Assembly (NCBI RefSeq): GCF_011764545.1
Contig: NZ_AP022870.1
Span: 4,324,001-4,388,000, forward strand
Direction of reading: 5' to 3'
DNA length: 64,000 nt
Source of the DNA: Phytohabitans flavus
Lineage (GTDB): Bacteria > Actinomycetota > Actinomycetes > Mycobacteriales > Micromonosporaceae
In this document: positions 1 through 8,553 of the stretch, piece after piece
Layout of the letters: every line of letters starts with the position of its first letter
Position numbering within the stretch: position 1 is the stretch's first letter
Notes under the pieces: generated by a model
What the model was told of the DNA's origin: nothing
What the model saw: the letters and a program-made list of their open reading frames with translations, nothing else
Databases searched by the model: none
Position numbers and translations under genes: made by a program

Positions 1-99
1 GACGCGGTCTCGTTCGACTCGTCCAACCCGCATGCGTACCGCAACGAGAGCGCCGATCCCGCCGTGGGCGTGTGGTTCGTGCTCGAGCGCTGGGCCTGA
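1..99 (+). CDS. XRE-family regulator with cupin sensor domain, C-terminal fragment
   Basis: Only the last 32 residues and the stop lie in the window. The frame is open from base 1 and ends at TGA 97-99. The tail reads VSFDSSNPHAYRN followed by VWFVLERWA. This is the usual end of the cupin domain of helix-turn-helix plus cupin repressors, where the PHxYRN segment lies in the second cupin motif. Such regulators usually control a neighbouring uptake or catabolic gene set. The amidohydrolase/ABC operon starts 220 bases downstream on the same strand, so control of that operon is plausible, but this is inference. The DNA-binding domain is outside the window. Confidence 0.7.
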   Translation, partial: DAVSFDSSNPHAYRNESADPAVGVWFVLERWA

Positions 100-158
100 G
101 CCCAAACACCCCCTGCGCCCCACCCGGGCCCCCTGTGCACCAGGGCGTACATCTGCGC

Positions 159-204
159 GTTCACAAGATCGCAAGTGTGTAAGTGGTATTGCACACGTGT
201 GAAC
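159..204. promoter_or_regulatory. Candidate operator, inverted repeat GTTCACA/TGTGAAC
   Basis: GTTCACA at 159-165 is mirrored exactly by TGTGAAC at 198-204. Between the arms are further GTGTG and CACAC steps. The right arm lies next to the likely -35 element of the amidohydrolase/ABC operon, so a repressor bound here would block the promoter. The XRE/cupin regulator just upstream is the obvious candidate, by inference only. Confidence 0.35.
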
Positions 205-218
205 TAGCAGCTTACACT
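189..218 (+). promoter_or_regulatory. Candidate promoter of the amidohydrolase/Liv operon
   Basis: TTGCAC at 189-194 and TACACT at 213-218 are separated by 18 bases. This would start transcription near 225 and leave a leader of about 95 bases. The rest of the 223-base gap holds no gene I can support. Confidence 0.35.
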
Positions 219-322
219 CCGGCCCTAAGACAGCTCGGAAACCAAGCTGACCCCCACTGGTAACACACGCCGAACCCACCCCCATAAAAGCCGCGTCGTG
301 ACCCGTGAGAGGACGGTGTCCA

Positions 323-1990
323 GTGACCCAGGCTGACCAGGAAGGCGTTCCCCGAAGAACGATATTTCGCACCGGCGCGGCCGTCGGTGCCGCCGCCACC
401 ATCGGCTCGGTGGCGGGCGCCCAGCCGGCCGCCGCGCACGGACGGCCGTCCGATCAGGACCTCATCCTGCACAACGGCTCGATCCACACGATGAACCGCC
501 GGCACGACGTCGTACGCGCCATCGCCATCCGGGACGGGCGGATCGCGTACACCGGCAACAGCCTCGGCGCCGCGCTGCGGGCGGTGCCCGAGCACCCGCG
601 GGTCGTCGACCTGCGCGGGCGCGTGGCGATCCCGGGCATCATCGACAACCACAACCACATCGTGCTGATGGGCAACCGCCCGGGCCGCCACACTCCACTT
701 GAGAACGCGTACTCGGTCGCCGACGTCCAGCAGACGTACCGGGCGCGGGCGAAGGGCGTGCCGGCCGGCGAGTTCGTCACGACGATCGGCGGGTTCCACT
801 TCAACCAGTTCCGCGAGGTGCGCCTGCCCACGCTCGCCGAGCTCGACGCCGCGCTGCCGAAGCACCCCGCGTACGTGTCGGTCGGCTTCAGCGGCCCGTC
901 GGCGACCAACAGCCTCGGCAAGGCGTTCTTCGAGGCGGCCGGCGTGGTCGTGGGCGCGGACGGCGCGATCGCCGGCGGCACCCAGACCGGCCGGGCCACG
1001 CTCGCGCTGCGCCAGACGCTCACCCCCGAGCTGCGGCGGCGCGGCGCGCGCGACGCGATGGCGTACGCGCTCAGCGTCGGCGTCACCACCCACCTGGACC
1101 AGGGCGCGTTCCAGGCCACGGGTACGCCGAGCGACGGCGCCGCGCACGAGGACAACTACACGATGCACCTGCCGTTCCTGGAGCTGTACGACCAGGGTCT
1201 GGCCCCGGTCCGGCTGCGCATCAACTACCTGCACATGGACACCGACGCAGGCCTGCCGACGCTGGAGCAGCGGCTGCGCAACACGTTCCCGTTCTTCGGC
1301 GACGACATGGTGCGGACCGGCGGCATCGGCGAGTTCATCGCCGGCGGCCTCGGGCCCAACTGGCTGGAGGCGGCGAAGCGGGTGGCCCGGGCCGGCTGGC
1401 GGGCCGAGGTGCACTCGCTCTCCGCCACCGACTTCCGCACCGAGATCGAGGGCTTCGAAGCGGTGAACGCGGAAGTGTCCATCGAGGACCTGCGGTGGGT
1501 CGTGGCGCACGTCCCGTTCATCACCGAGGACTATGTGGACCGGCTCAAGGCGATCGGCGGCGGGCTCAGCCTCACCGGCTGGCGCTACCTCGCCGGCACC
1601 GGCACGACCGCCGGGCCGCCGTTCCGGATGATCGTGGACAACGGCATCCACGCCGGCATGAGCTCGGACGGCATGCAGATCGCGCCGATGAACCCGTTCA
1701 TCCACGCGTACTACGCGGTCACCGGCCGCAACGCGCTGGGCGCCGTCGTCAACGACGGCCAGCAGATCACCCGCCGCGAGCTGCTCGACCTCTACACGCG
1801 GGACAACACGTGGTTCCTCGGCAAGGCCGACGAGGACCAGCTCGGCGTGCTGGAGGAAGACCGGCTCGGCGACGTCGTGGTGCTCGACCGCGACTACTTC
1901 CGCGTACCCGAGGACGAGATCCGCCAGGTGCGGTCCGTGCTGACCGTCGTCGGCGGCGCGATCGTTCACGAGACCGGGAAGGTGCGTTGA
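323..1990 (+). CDS. Tat-exported amidohydrolase-family protein (copy 1)
   Basis: A 555-residue metal-dependent hydrolase of the YtcJ-like amidohydrolase group. The N-terminus has a twin-arginine signal (RRTIFR at residues 11-16, a hydrophobic stretch, then an Ala-rich cleavage region near residue 38), so it probably acts outside the membrane. The composite-domain strands (LILHNGSIHTM) are followed by the metal site DNHNH at about 109-112 and a late SDGMQIAPMNP segment where the last metal-binding Asp of the family falls. I chose GTG 323 over GTG 305 because GAGAGGA ends about nine bases before it. A paralogue, 6792-8450, closes the same operon. Substrate is unknown; an amide, cyclic amide or similar C-N bond is likely given the transporter between the two copies. 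Confidence 0.8.
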   Translation: MTQADQEGVPRRTIFRTGAAVGAAATIGSVAGAQPAAAHGRPSDQDLILHNGSIHTMNRRHDVVRAIAIRDGRIAYTGNSLGAALRAVPEHPRVVDLRGRVAIPGIIDNHNHIVLMGNRPGRHTPLENAYSVADVQQTYRARAKGVPAGEFVTTIGGFHFNQFREVRLPTLAELDAALPKHPAYVSVGFSGPSATNSLGKAFFEAAGVVVGADGAIAGGTQTGRATLALRQTLTPELRRRGARDAMAYALSVGVTTHLDQGAFQATGTPSDGAAHEDNYTMHLPFLELYDQGLAPVRLRINYLHMDTDAGLPTLEQRLRNTFPFFGDDMVRTGGIGEFIAGGLGPNWLEAAKRVARAGWRAEVHSLSATDFRTEIEGFEAVNAEVSIEDLRWVVAHVPFITEDYVDRLKAIGGGLSLTGWRYLAGTGTTAGPPFRMIVDNGIHAGMSSDGMQIAPMNPFIHAYYAVTGRNALGAVVNDGQQITRRELLDLYTRDNTWFLGKADEDQLGVLEEDRLGDVVVLDRDYFRVPEDEIRQVRSVLTVVGGAIVHETGKVR

Positions 1991-1992
1991 GC

Positions 1993-3258
1993 ATGTTCAA
2001 GAAAACGATGACCGTGGCCGCGGCGGCCCTGCTGCTCGTCGCCGCCGCGTGCGAATCCAAGTCACCGTCCGAGGACACGGGCGCGGCCGGCCCGTCCGCG
2101 GCGAGCGGTGACCCGATCGTGGTCGGCTCCACGCTCTCGCTCAGCGGCGCGTTCGCCGCGACCGGCGCCATCCACAAGATCGCCGGTGAGCTGTTCGTGG
2201 AGCGGCTGAACGCCTCCGGCGGCCTGCTCGGCCGCCCGGTGCGGTGGGTCGTCCGGGACGACGAGTCCGACCAGGCCAAGGTGAGCACGCTGTACGAGCA
2301 GCTGATCAGCCAGGAGAAGGTGGACCTGATCATCGGCCCGTACGCGACGCCCAACATCCTGAGCGCCATGGCCGTGGCCGCCCGCCACCGGTACACGATG
2401 CCGCAGCACACCGCGGTCATCGCGCCGCTGCTGACGTACGAGTGCCAGTTTCCGGCCTGGTCGATCGGGCCGACGCCGAACCAGTTCGTGCCGACGCAGC
2501 TCTTCGAGGCGACCGCCAGCCTGCCCACCCCACCGAAGAGGATCGCGGTCCTCACCAACCAGAACGGGTCGACGGACTTCGTGTCGTACGGCTCCGGCGA
2601 CAACAAGACCGGCGCGGTCTCCATCACCAAGGACAAGGGCCTGGACCTGGTGCTGGAGGTGCGGTACCCGCCGACGACCACCGACTGGGCGCCGATCGCG
2701 GCCCGGGTACGGGACGCCAAGCCGGACCTCGTCATCAACAATGGGCTCGGCGTCGACCCGGTCAACCTGCTCCAGGCGATGGCGCAGCTGAGCTACAAGC
2801 CGCCGATGATGTTCAGCCTCTTCCCGGCGCCCGGCCCGCCGCTCGGCCTCGGCCCGACCTCGGACGGGCTGCTGTCGGTCAGCATCTTCGAGCCGAACAA
2901 GCCCACATTGGACAAGCTCGGCGGTGACGCGACCACCATCGTGAACGACTTCAAGACGCGTGCCACGGCCGCCAAGCTGCCGTACACGGTCTTCGAGACG
3001 CAGGCCGCCTCCTCGTGGAACGCCTGGGAGATCCTGGTCGCCGGCGTCAAGGCGGCCAACGGCACCGACCAGGTCAAGATGTGCGAGGGTCTGCACAACA
3101 GCGGCGCGGACACGACGTTCAGCGGCCACCTCACGTTCGACCCGGCCCAGCACAACTTCTGGCCGACGACGCAGACCATCAAGCAGATCCAGAACGGTGA
3201 CTGGGTGACGGTCTGGCCGGCCGACCGCGCCGCCGGCCAGCTGCGCGGCCCCGCCTGA
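1993..3258 (+). CDS. Branched-chain-amino-acid-type ABC substrate-binding lipoprotein
   Basis: A 421-residue extracellular binding protein of the LivJ/LivK type. It has a signal peptide with lipobox VAAAC (Cys20), a Ser/Gly/Ala linker, then the type I periplasmic-binding fold starting at IVVGSTLSLSG. Motifs such as ELFVERLNASGGLLGRPVRWVVRDD and VDLIIGPYATPNILS are typical of this family. It starts two bases after the stop of the amidohydrolase. These proteins bind amino acids but also amides, urea and aromatic acids, so the ligand cannot be read from family alone. It probably delivers the product or substrate of the flanking amidohydrolases to the permease encoded downstream. Confidence 0.88.
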   Translation: MFKKTMTVAAAALLLVAAACESKSPSEDTGAAGPSAASGDPIVVGSTLSLSGAFAATGAIHKIAGELFVERLNASGGLLGRPVRWVVRDDESDQAKVSTLYEQLISQEKVDLIIGPYATPNILSAMAVAARHRYTMPQHTAVIAPLLTYECQFPAWSIGPTPNQFVPTQLFEATASLPTPPKRIAVLTNQNGSTDFVSYGSGDNKTGAVSITKDKGLDLVLEVRYPPTTTDWAPIAARVRDAKPDLVINNGLGVDPVNLLQAMAQLSYKPPMMFSLFPAPGPPLGLGPTSDGLLSVSIFEPNKPTLDKLGGDATTIVNDFKTRATAAKLPYTVFETQAASSWNAWEILVAGVKAANGTDQVKMCEGLHNSGADTTFSGHLTFDPAQHNFWPTTQTIKQIQNGDWVTVWPADRAAGQLRGPA

Positions 3259-3266
3259 CCCCCGCG

Positions 3267-3303
3267 ACTTAGGGCGGATTCGCCACGCGGATCCGCCCTA
3301 GGT
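3267..3303 (+). promoter_or_regulatory. Intercistronic hairpin between binding-protein and permease genes
   Basis: TAGGGCGGAT at 3270-3279 pairs perfectly with ATCCGCCCTA at 3291-3300. The stem extends to 13 pairs with one G-T wobble around an 11-base loop. There is no T-tract. Such hairpins after the binding-protein gene usually protect its mRNA or partly terminate, so that more binding protein than permease is made. Confidence 0.6.
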
Positions 3304-3321
3304 CAACGAGAAGGAGGACGC

Positions 3322-4194
3322 ATGACCACCATCCAGGCGGCGCTCAGCGGAATACTGCTGGGCGGGCTGTACGCGCTGATGGCCGCCGGGGTCTCGGTGA
3401 CCTGGGGTGTACTGCGGATCATCAACCTGGCGCACTTCGGCATGATCCTGCTCGGCGCGTACCTGACGTTCGAGCTGGCCACCGCCTGGCGGGTCAACCC
3501 GCTCGTCACGCTGGTGGTAAGCGTACCGGCGATGTTCGTGCTCGGCGGTGCGCTCCAGTGGGCCTTCGACTACCTGCGCATCTCCGAGCTCAACTCGCTA
3601 CTGATCACGTTCGGCGTGCTCATCGTGGTGGTCCAGGCGGTCAGCAACGTGTGGAGCGCCGACTTCCAGCGGATGGCCGCCGAGGTCAACCCGTACGCGA
3701 CCGAGTCGGTGCGGCTCGGCCGCTTCGTCTTCCCGTTACCGACGCTGCTGGCGTTCGCGATCGCGCTGCTGGTGATCCTCGGCGCGCACCTGGTGCTGCG
3801 GCGGACGTTCATCGGGCGGGCGCTGCGCGCGTACGCCGAGGACCGGCCGATCGCCGCCGCGTTCGGGATCGACCACCGGCGGATCGGGGTACTCCTCGCG
3901 GCGGTCACCGGCGCCACCGCGGCGGTCGCCGGGATGCTCTTCTCGCTGGGCAACGCGCTCACCCCGGCGACCGCGTTCGAGTGGTTCGGCACCGTGTTCG
4001 CGGTGGTCATCCTCGGCGGCATCGGCCACCTCGTCGGCACGCTCGCCGCCGGGGTACTCGTCGGGCTGCTCTCCAGCGTCGTGTCGGTGGTGCTCTCCCC
4101 CGCCACGGCGCCGTTCGTGCTCTTCTCCGCGATCGTCCTCGCCCTGATCGTGCGACCGCAGGGCCTCTTCACCATGGCGGGAGCAGCAAGATGA
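3322..4194 (+). CDS. ABC transporter permease, LivH type
   Basis: A 290-residue polytopic membrane protein, one of the two permease subunits of a Liv-type importer. It opens with AALSGILLGGLYALMAAGVSVTWGVLRIINLAHFG, the usual first membrane segment and cytoplasmic loop of LivH. The LRRTFIGRALRAYAEDRPIAAAFGID loop contacts the ATPases. About eight membrane segments are visible. A strong ribosome site, AAGGAGG, precedes ATG 3322. The last four bases overlap the start of the next gene (ATGA at 4191), so the two are translationally coupled. Confidence 0.9.
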   Translation: MTTIQAALSGILLGGLYALMAAGVSVTWGVLRIINLAHFGMILLGAYLTFELATAWRVNPLVTLVVSVPAMFVLGGALQWAFDYLRISELNSLLITFGVLIVVVQAVSNVWSADFQRMAAEVNPYATESVRLGRFVFPLPTLLAFAIALLVILGAHLVLRRTFIGRALRAYAEDRPIAAAFGIDHRRIGVLLAAVTGATAAVAGMLFSLGNALTPATAFEWFGTVFAVVILGGIGHLVGTLAAGVLVGLLSSVVSVVLSPATAPFVLFSAIVLALIVRPQGLFTMAGAAR

Positions 4195-6067
4195 CGCGCC
4201 GCTTCGCCATCGGCTTCCCGCTCGTCGTGGCGGTGCTCGCCTGCCTGTCCCTGTACCGGGTCACGCTCGGCTTCCCGCTCTTCTACCTCGCGCTGCTCAC
4301 GCTGATGTTCTTCTGGGTCACGCAGGCGACGAGCTGGAACGTCCTGTCCGGCTACAGTGGATACTTCAGCTTCGGGCAAGCGGCGTACGTGGGCATCGGC
4401 GCGTACAGCACGGCTGTCCTCTTCGGACGCCACGGGGTCAATTTCTACGTCACGATCCTCGTGGCGGCCGGGCTGAGCGCGGTGCTGGCGCTCGCGATCG
4501 GGGCGGTCGCGTTCCGGCTGCGCTCGCTGCGCGGGGAGATCTTCGCGCTGCTCACGCTCGCCGTGCCGTTCATCCTCGCCGCGCTCGCCCGGATCAACTC
4601 GTCGATCGACGGCGGGCAGGGGATCATCGTCGCGGTGCCGCCGTTCCCCGAAGGGCTCGGCCTCTTCCAGGACTTCCTGTACCTGCTCAACCTCGTCGTC
4701 GCCGCGCTCGCGGTGCTTGTCGCGTACCTGATGCAGAAGTCCCGCTTCGGCTGGGCGCTGGCCGCGGTACGGGACGCCGAGGACGTCGCCGAAGGGCTGG
4801 GCGTGCCCACCTTCCGGTACAAGATGCTGGCGCTGCTGGCGAGCGCGGTCATCGGCGGCGTGGGCGGCAGCCTCTTCGCGCTACAGATCGGCTTCGTGGC
4901 CGTGGACAGTATCTTCCACCTCACTGTGCCGCTCTTCGTCATCGTGATGAGCGTCCTCGGTGGACGGACGCACTGGCTCGGCCCGGTCGTCGGCGTGGTG
5001 CTCGTCGTACTGCTCCAGGACCGCCTCACCGCCTCCGGGCTCGGCGAGTGGCAGCTCATCGTGCTCGGCGGGATGCTCGTCGTGCTTGTCGTGCTCGCCC
5101 CCGACGGCGTGTACGCCCGGCTCCGCGCCCGCCCGCTGGTCGCGCTCGTGACCGCCGCCGTGGTGGCCGCCGCGGTGTGGCTGCCGGGTGAGCCGCTCGA
5201 CGCCATCCTCGCCGGCCTGCTCGCCGCGACGGTAGTGGCTCTCCTCCCCGTTCGGCGGCCTCCGGCACCCCCGCCGCCGGAGGCCGCACCCGCTGTTCCG
5301 GTCACGGTCGCGCCACCGGCCGAGCCCGTGGCGCCCGGCGAGGTCCTGATCGAGTGCCGAAATGTGGCCCGCTACTTCGGCGGCGTACGCGCCCTCGAAG
5401 ACGTCTCGCTCACCGTGCGGGAAGGCGAGATCGTCGGGCTCGTCGGACCGAACGGCTCCGGCAAGACCACCCTCGTCAGCCTCCTGTCCGGCAACCTCCG
5501 ACCCACTCGGGCAGCATCCACGTGGCCGGCAACGACCTCGCCAAGCTCCCGCCGCACCGGGTGGCCCACGCCGGAGTCGCCCGCACGTACCAGATCCCCC
5601 GACCGTTCACCTCGATGACCGTGCGGGACAACGTCGCGATGGCCATCATGTTCGGCCGCTCGCCGCGGTCGCTGGCCGCCGCCCGGCGGGACGCCGCCGG
5701 GCCGCTCGACGTCGTCGGCATCGGGCACCTCGCCGACGCGTACCCGGACAAGCTCAACCTCCACCAGCGGCAGCTGCTGGAGATAGCCCGCGCCCTCGCC
5801 GCCGACCCGAAGGTGCTCCTGCTGGACGAAGCCCTCGCCGGCCTCAACCCCGCCGAGATCGACAACGCGGTCGAGGTGATCCGCCGCGTACACCGTTCCG
5901 GCGTCTCCATCGTGATCGTCGAGCACCTGCTGCGGGTGGTGAACCAGCTCGCCACCCGCATCGTCGTCCTCGACCGCGGCACCCGCCTCGCCGACGGCGA
6001 CCCGCACGAGGTGCTCACCGACCCGGCAGTCGTCCGGGCCTACCTGGGGAAGCGTGCTCATGCTTGA
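4191..6067 (+). CDS. Fused LivM permease-LivG ATPase, frame broken near 5506
   Basis: The first part (about 365 residues) is a LivM-type permease with roughly ten membrane segments, including WNVLSGYSGYFSFGQAAYVG. A Pro/Ala-rich linker follows, then a LivG-type ATPase with Walker A GPNGSGKTT and Walker B VLLLDEALAGLNP. The signature motif is degenerate (LNLHQRQ instead of LSxGQ). The reading frame breaks at 5505-5507: one frame stops making sense after GNLRPT and the next resumes with SGSIHVAGNDL. One extra base restores a normal ATPase. Unrepaired, the frame runs to 5618 and the ATPase loses its core. No classical slippery heptamer is present. I think the gene is intact and the base was lost in sequencing. 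Permease-ATPase fusions are known in this family. Confidence 0.75.
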
Positions 6068-6764
6068 GATCCGGGACCTGGACGCCTTCTACGGCGACGC
6101 GCAGGCGCTCTGGGGTGTCACCATGGACGTCCACGATGGAGAGACGGTGGCCGTCCTCGGCACCAACGGTGCCGGCAAGTCCACATTGGTCAACGCCGTC
6201 GCCGGGCTGCACGCCAAGCGGCGCGGCCGGGTCGCGGTGGGCGGGGTCGACATCGCCCACCTGCCCGCACACAAGGTCTGCGAGTACGGCGTCGCCGTCG
6301 TGCCCGAGGGCCGCCGGGTCTTCCCGGCCATGTCCGTCTACGACAACCTCTGCCTCGGTGCGTACCGCCGCACCGCGCGGGCCGAGTACCGGCAAAGCCT
6401 CGACCGCGTCTACGGCATCTTCCCCCGGCTGCGGCAGCGCACCGGGCAGCTCGCCGGCAGCCTCAGCGGCGGCGAGCAGCAGATGCTGGCGATCGGGCGG
6501 GCGCTCATGGCCAAGCCCACGCTGCTGCTGCTCGACGAGCCGTCGCTGGGGCTGGCCCCGGTGATGACCGACGAGGTGTTCGAGGCCATCGAGGCGGTCA
6601 ACGCCCAAGGTGTGAGCGTGCTGCTCGTCGAGCAGGACGTCGACCGTGCGCTGGAGGCGGCCGGCCGCGGCTACCTGCTGGCCGAGGGGCGGGTGGCCGG
6701 CAGCGGCACCTCGGCCGAGCTGCGCGCCAGCGACACCGTCCAGCGCAGCGTGCTGGGCATCTGA
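6060..6764 (+). CDS. ABC transporter ATP-binding protein, LivF type
   Basis: A 234-residue ATPase, the second nucleotide-binding subunit of the Liv-type importer. It has Walker A GTNGAGKS (about 34-41), the LivF hallmark VVPEGRRVFPAMSV, signature LSGGEQQ and Walker B LLLLDEPSLGL. I chose ATG 6060 over GTG 6054 because GGGGAAG at 6046-6052 is seven bases from it but only one from GTG. The start overlaps the end of the LivM-LivG gene by eight bases. Together with the two permease parts and the LivG domain it completes a full transporter. Confidence 0.9.
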   Translation: MLEIRDLDAFYGDAQALWGVTMDVHDGETVAVLGTNGAGKSTLVNAVAGLHAKRRGRVAVGGVDIAHLPAHKVCEYGVAVVPEGRRVFPAMSVYDNLCLGAYRRTARAEYRQSLDRVYGIFPRLRQRTGQLAGSLSGGEQQMLAIGRALMAKPTLLLLDEPSLGLAPVMTDEVFEAIEAVNAQGVSVLLVEQDVDRALEAAGRGYLLAEGRVAGSGTSAELRASDTVQRSVLGI

Positions 6765-6791
6765 CTCACTCTCTTCTTAGGAGTATCCACA

Positions 6792-8450
6792 ATGCACAGA
6801 GATGGCGATACAGCCATGCCTGGATTCGGGCGAAGAGACCTGTTGAAGGCGGGAGCCGCGGTCGGTGTGGCGGGTGCCGTGGCGGTGCCCGGGTCCGCCT
6901 CGGCACACGGCAACGGCAAGGCGGAGCGCGTCGCGCTCGTCAACGGCCGGATCCACACGATGGACAAGCGGAGCTCGGTGGTCAACGCCGTGCTCGTGGA
7001 GGACGGCGTCTTCACCGAGGTCGGCCGCGACGTCCCGCGCGGCGGCCCCGGCCTCAAGGTGATCGATCTGCGCGGCCGTACCGTCGTGCCGGGCATCATC
7101 GAGGGTCACGTGCACATCGTCAGCCTGGCCAACCGGCCCGGCTACCACGTCGTCATCGAGAACGCCCGGAACATCGCGGAGATCCAGGAGATGCTCGCCA
7201 AGCGGCGGCGCGGCGTACCGCCGGGCGAGTTCGTCACCGCGATGGGCGGCTGGCACCCGAACATGTTCGCCGAGCGCCGCGTGCCGACGCTGGCCGAGCT
7301 CGACGCCGCCGTACCCGACCGGCCGGTGCTGCTCTTCCAGAACTTCAGCGGGCCGGCGCGGACGAACAGCCTCGGCAAGGCGTTCCTGGAGAGCGCGTCG
7401 ATCCCGGTCGTGGTCGCCGAGGACGGCACGATCGCGGCCGGCACCCAGTCCAACGCCGCGCTGTACCACCTGCGGGTGCGGCAGACGTTCGAGGACAAGA
7501 AGCGCAGCACCCGGGACGCGATGGCGTACTCGGCGAGCGTCGGCCTCACCGCGTCGCTGGACCAGGTGCTCTTCCCCACGCCGGGCCCGCTCGCGCCGAC
7601 GCAGAGCCTGTCCAACCTGGACCACTACCGCATGTACGACTCGTGGCTGGCCGTGCACGCCGACGGCGACGCGATCGTCCGGCTACAGACCAACTTCCTG
7701 CACAACCAGAACGACATCAACCTGCCCGAGCTGAAGGAGCGGCTGCGCAACGTCTTCCCGCTCTTCGGCGACGACATGCTGATGACCGGCGCGATCGGCG
7801 AGTGGGGCGCACCCGGCGACGGGTCGGGCGCGGCCTGGCTGGAGGCGCAGCGGGTCATCGCGCAGGCCGGGTGGCGCAACACCAACCGCGCGCTGAGCCT
7901 GGCCCAGTTCCAGAACATCGTGGCGGCGTACGAGGCGGTCGACGCGGAGTTCGGCATCAGAGACCTGCGGTGGACCGTCCACCATGTACCGTTCGTGACC
8001 CCGGAACTCCTCGCTCGGCTCGGCGCACTCGGCGGCAGCGTGCAGGTCGGCACGTTCCGCTACCCGAGCGGTACGGCCGGCGCCAGCGGCTCGCCGTTCC
8101 GCGCCATCCTGGACAGCGGCATCCCGCACGCCGGCATCCACATGGACGGGGTGCACATCGCGCCGCTCAACCCGTTCTTCGGGCTGTACTTCGCGGTCAC
8201 CGGCCGCAACGCGCTCGGCGACCTGATCAACGACGGCCAGCAGATCACCCGGGCCGAGGCGCTGCGGATGTTCACCATCAACAACGCCTGGCACCTGAGC
8301 ATGGCGGACAAGATCGGCTCGATCGAGAAGGGCAAGCTGGCCGACCTGGTGGTCCTCGACCGCGACTACTTCTCGGTGCCGGCCGAGGACATCAAGCGCA
8401 TCCGCCCGGTACTGACGATGGTCGGCGGGAACGTGGTGTACGAGCGCTGA
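6792..8450 (+). CDS. Tat-exported amidohydrolase-family protein (copy 2)
   Basis: A 552-residue paralogue of the protein at 323-1990, sharing segment order and many blocks, for example VTGRNALG, NDGQQITR and the NSLGKAF region. The Tat signal is RRDLLKAG at residues 14-21 with a likely cleavage after the Ala-Ser-Ala-His region. The metal motif is HVH at 106-108. AGGAG eight bases upstream supports ATG 6792. It is the last gene of the operon and is followed by a strong terminator. Two secreted, diverged hydrolases on either side of one importer suggest hydrolysis outside the cell of two related compounds with uptake of a shared product; this is inference. Confidence 0.8.
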   Translation: MHRDGDTAMPGFGRRDLLKAGAAVGVAGAVAVPGSASAHGNGKAERVALVNGRIHTMDKRSSVVNAVLVEDGVFTEVGRDVPRGGPGLKVIDLRGRTVVPGIIEGHVHIVSLANRPGYHVVIENARNIAEIQEMLAKRRRGVPPGEFVTAMGGWHPNMFAERRVPTLAELDAAVPDRPVLLFQNFSGPARTNSLGKAFLESASIPVVVAEDGTIAAGTQSNAALYHLRVRQTFEDKKRSTRDAMAYSASVGLTASLDQVLFPTPGPLAPTQSLSNLDHYRMYDSWLAVHADGDAIVRLQTNFLHNQNDINLPELKERLRNVFPLFGDDMLMTGAIGEWGAPGDGSGAAWLEAQRVIAQAGWRNTNRALSLAQFQNIVAAYEAVDAEFGIRDLRWTVHHVPFVTPELLARLGALGGSVQVGTFRYPSGTAGASGSPFRAILDSGIPHAGIHMDGVHIAPLNPFFGLYFAVTGRNALGDLINDGQQITRAEALRMFTINNAWHLSMADKIGSIEKGKLADLVVLDRDYFSVPAEDIKRIRPVLTMVGGNVVYER

Positions 8451-8456
8451 CCGTAC

Positions 8457-8486
8457 GGCGGGCCCGGTCCCCGGACCGGGCCCGCC
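8457..8486 (+). terminator. Strong GC hairpin terminator after the amidohydrolase operon
   Basis: GGCGGGCCCGGTCC at 8457-8470 is a perfect inverted repeat of GGACCGGGCCCGCC at 8473-8486, six bases after the stop codon at 8450. The T-tract is absent, as is common in high-GC actinobacteria. Confidence 0.8.
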
Positions 8487-8553
8487 AGCATGTCAGCCGC
8501 CGCGTCAGGGCCGTGTCAGGTCGGTGGCAGGCCGGGCGCCGATCGTGGTTCGC

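Noticed and set aside
212..1969. Long minus-strand frame opposite the first amidohydrolase (and similar frames opposite most genes)
   Set aside because: High GC keeps antisense frames open. The translations are Arg/Val/His-rich without domains, while the plus-strand frame has a clear family and ribosome site.
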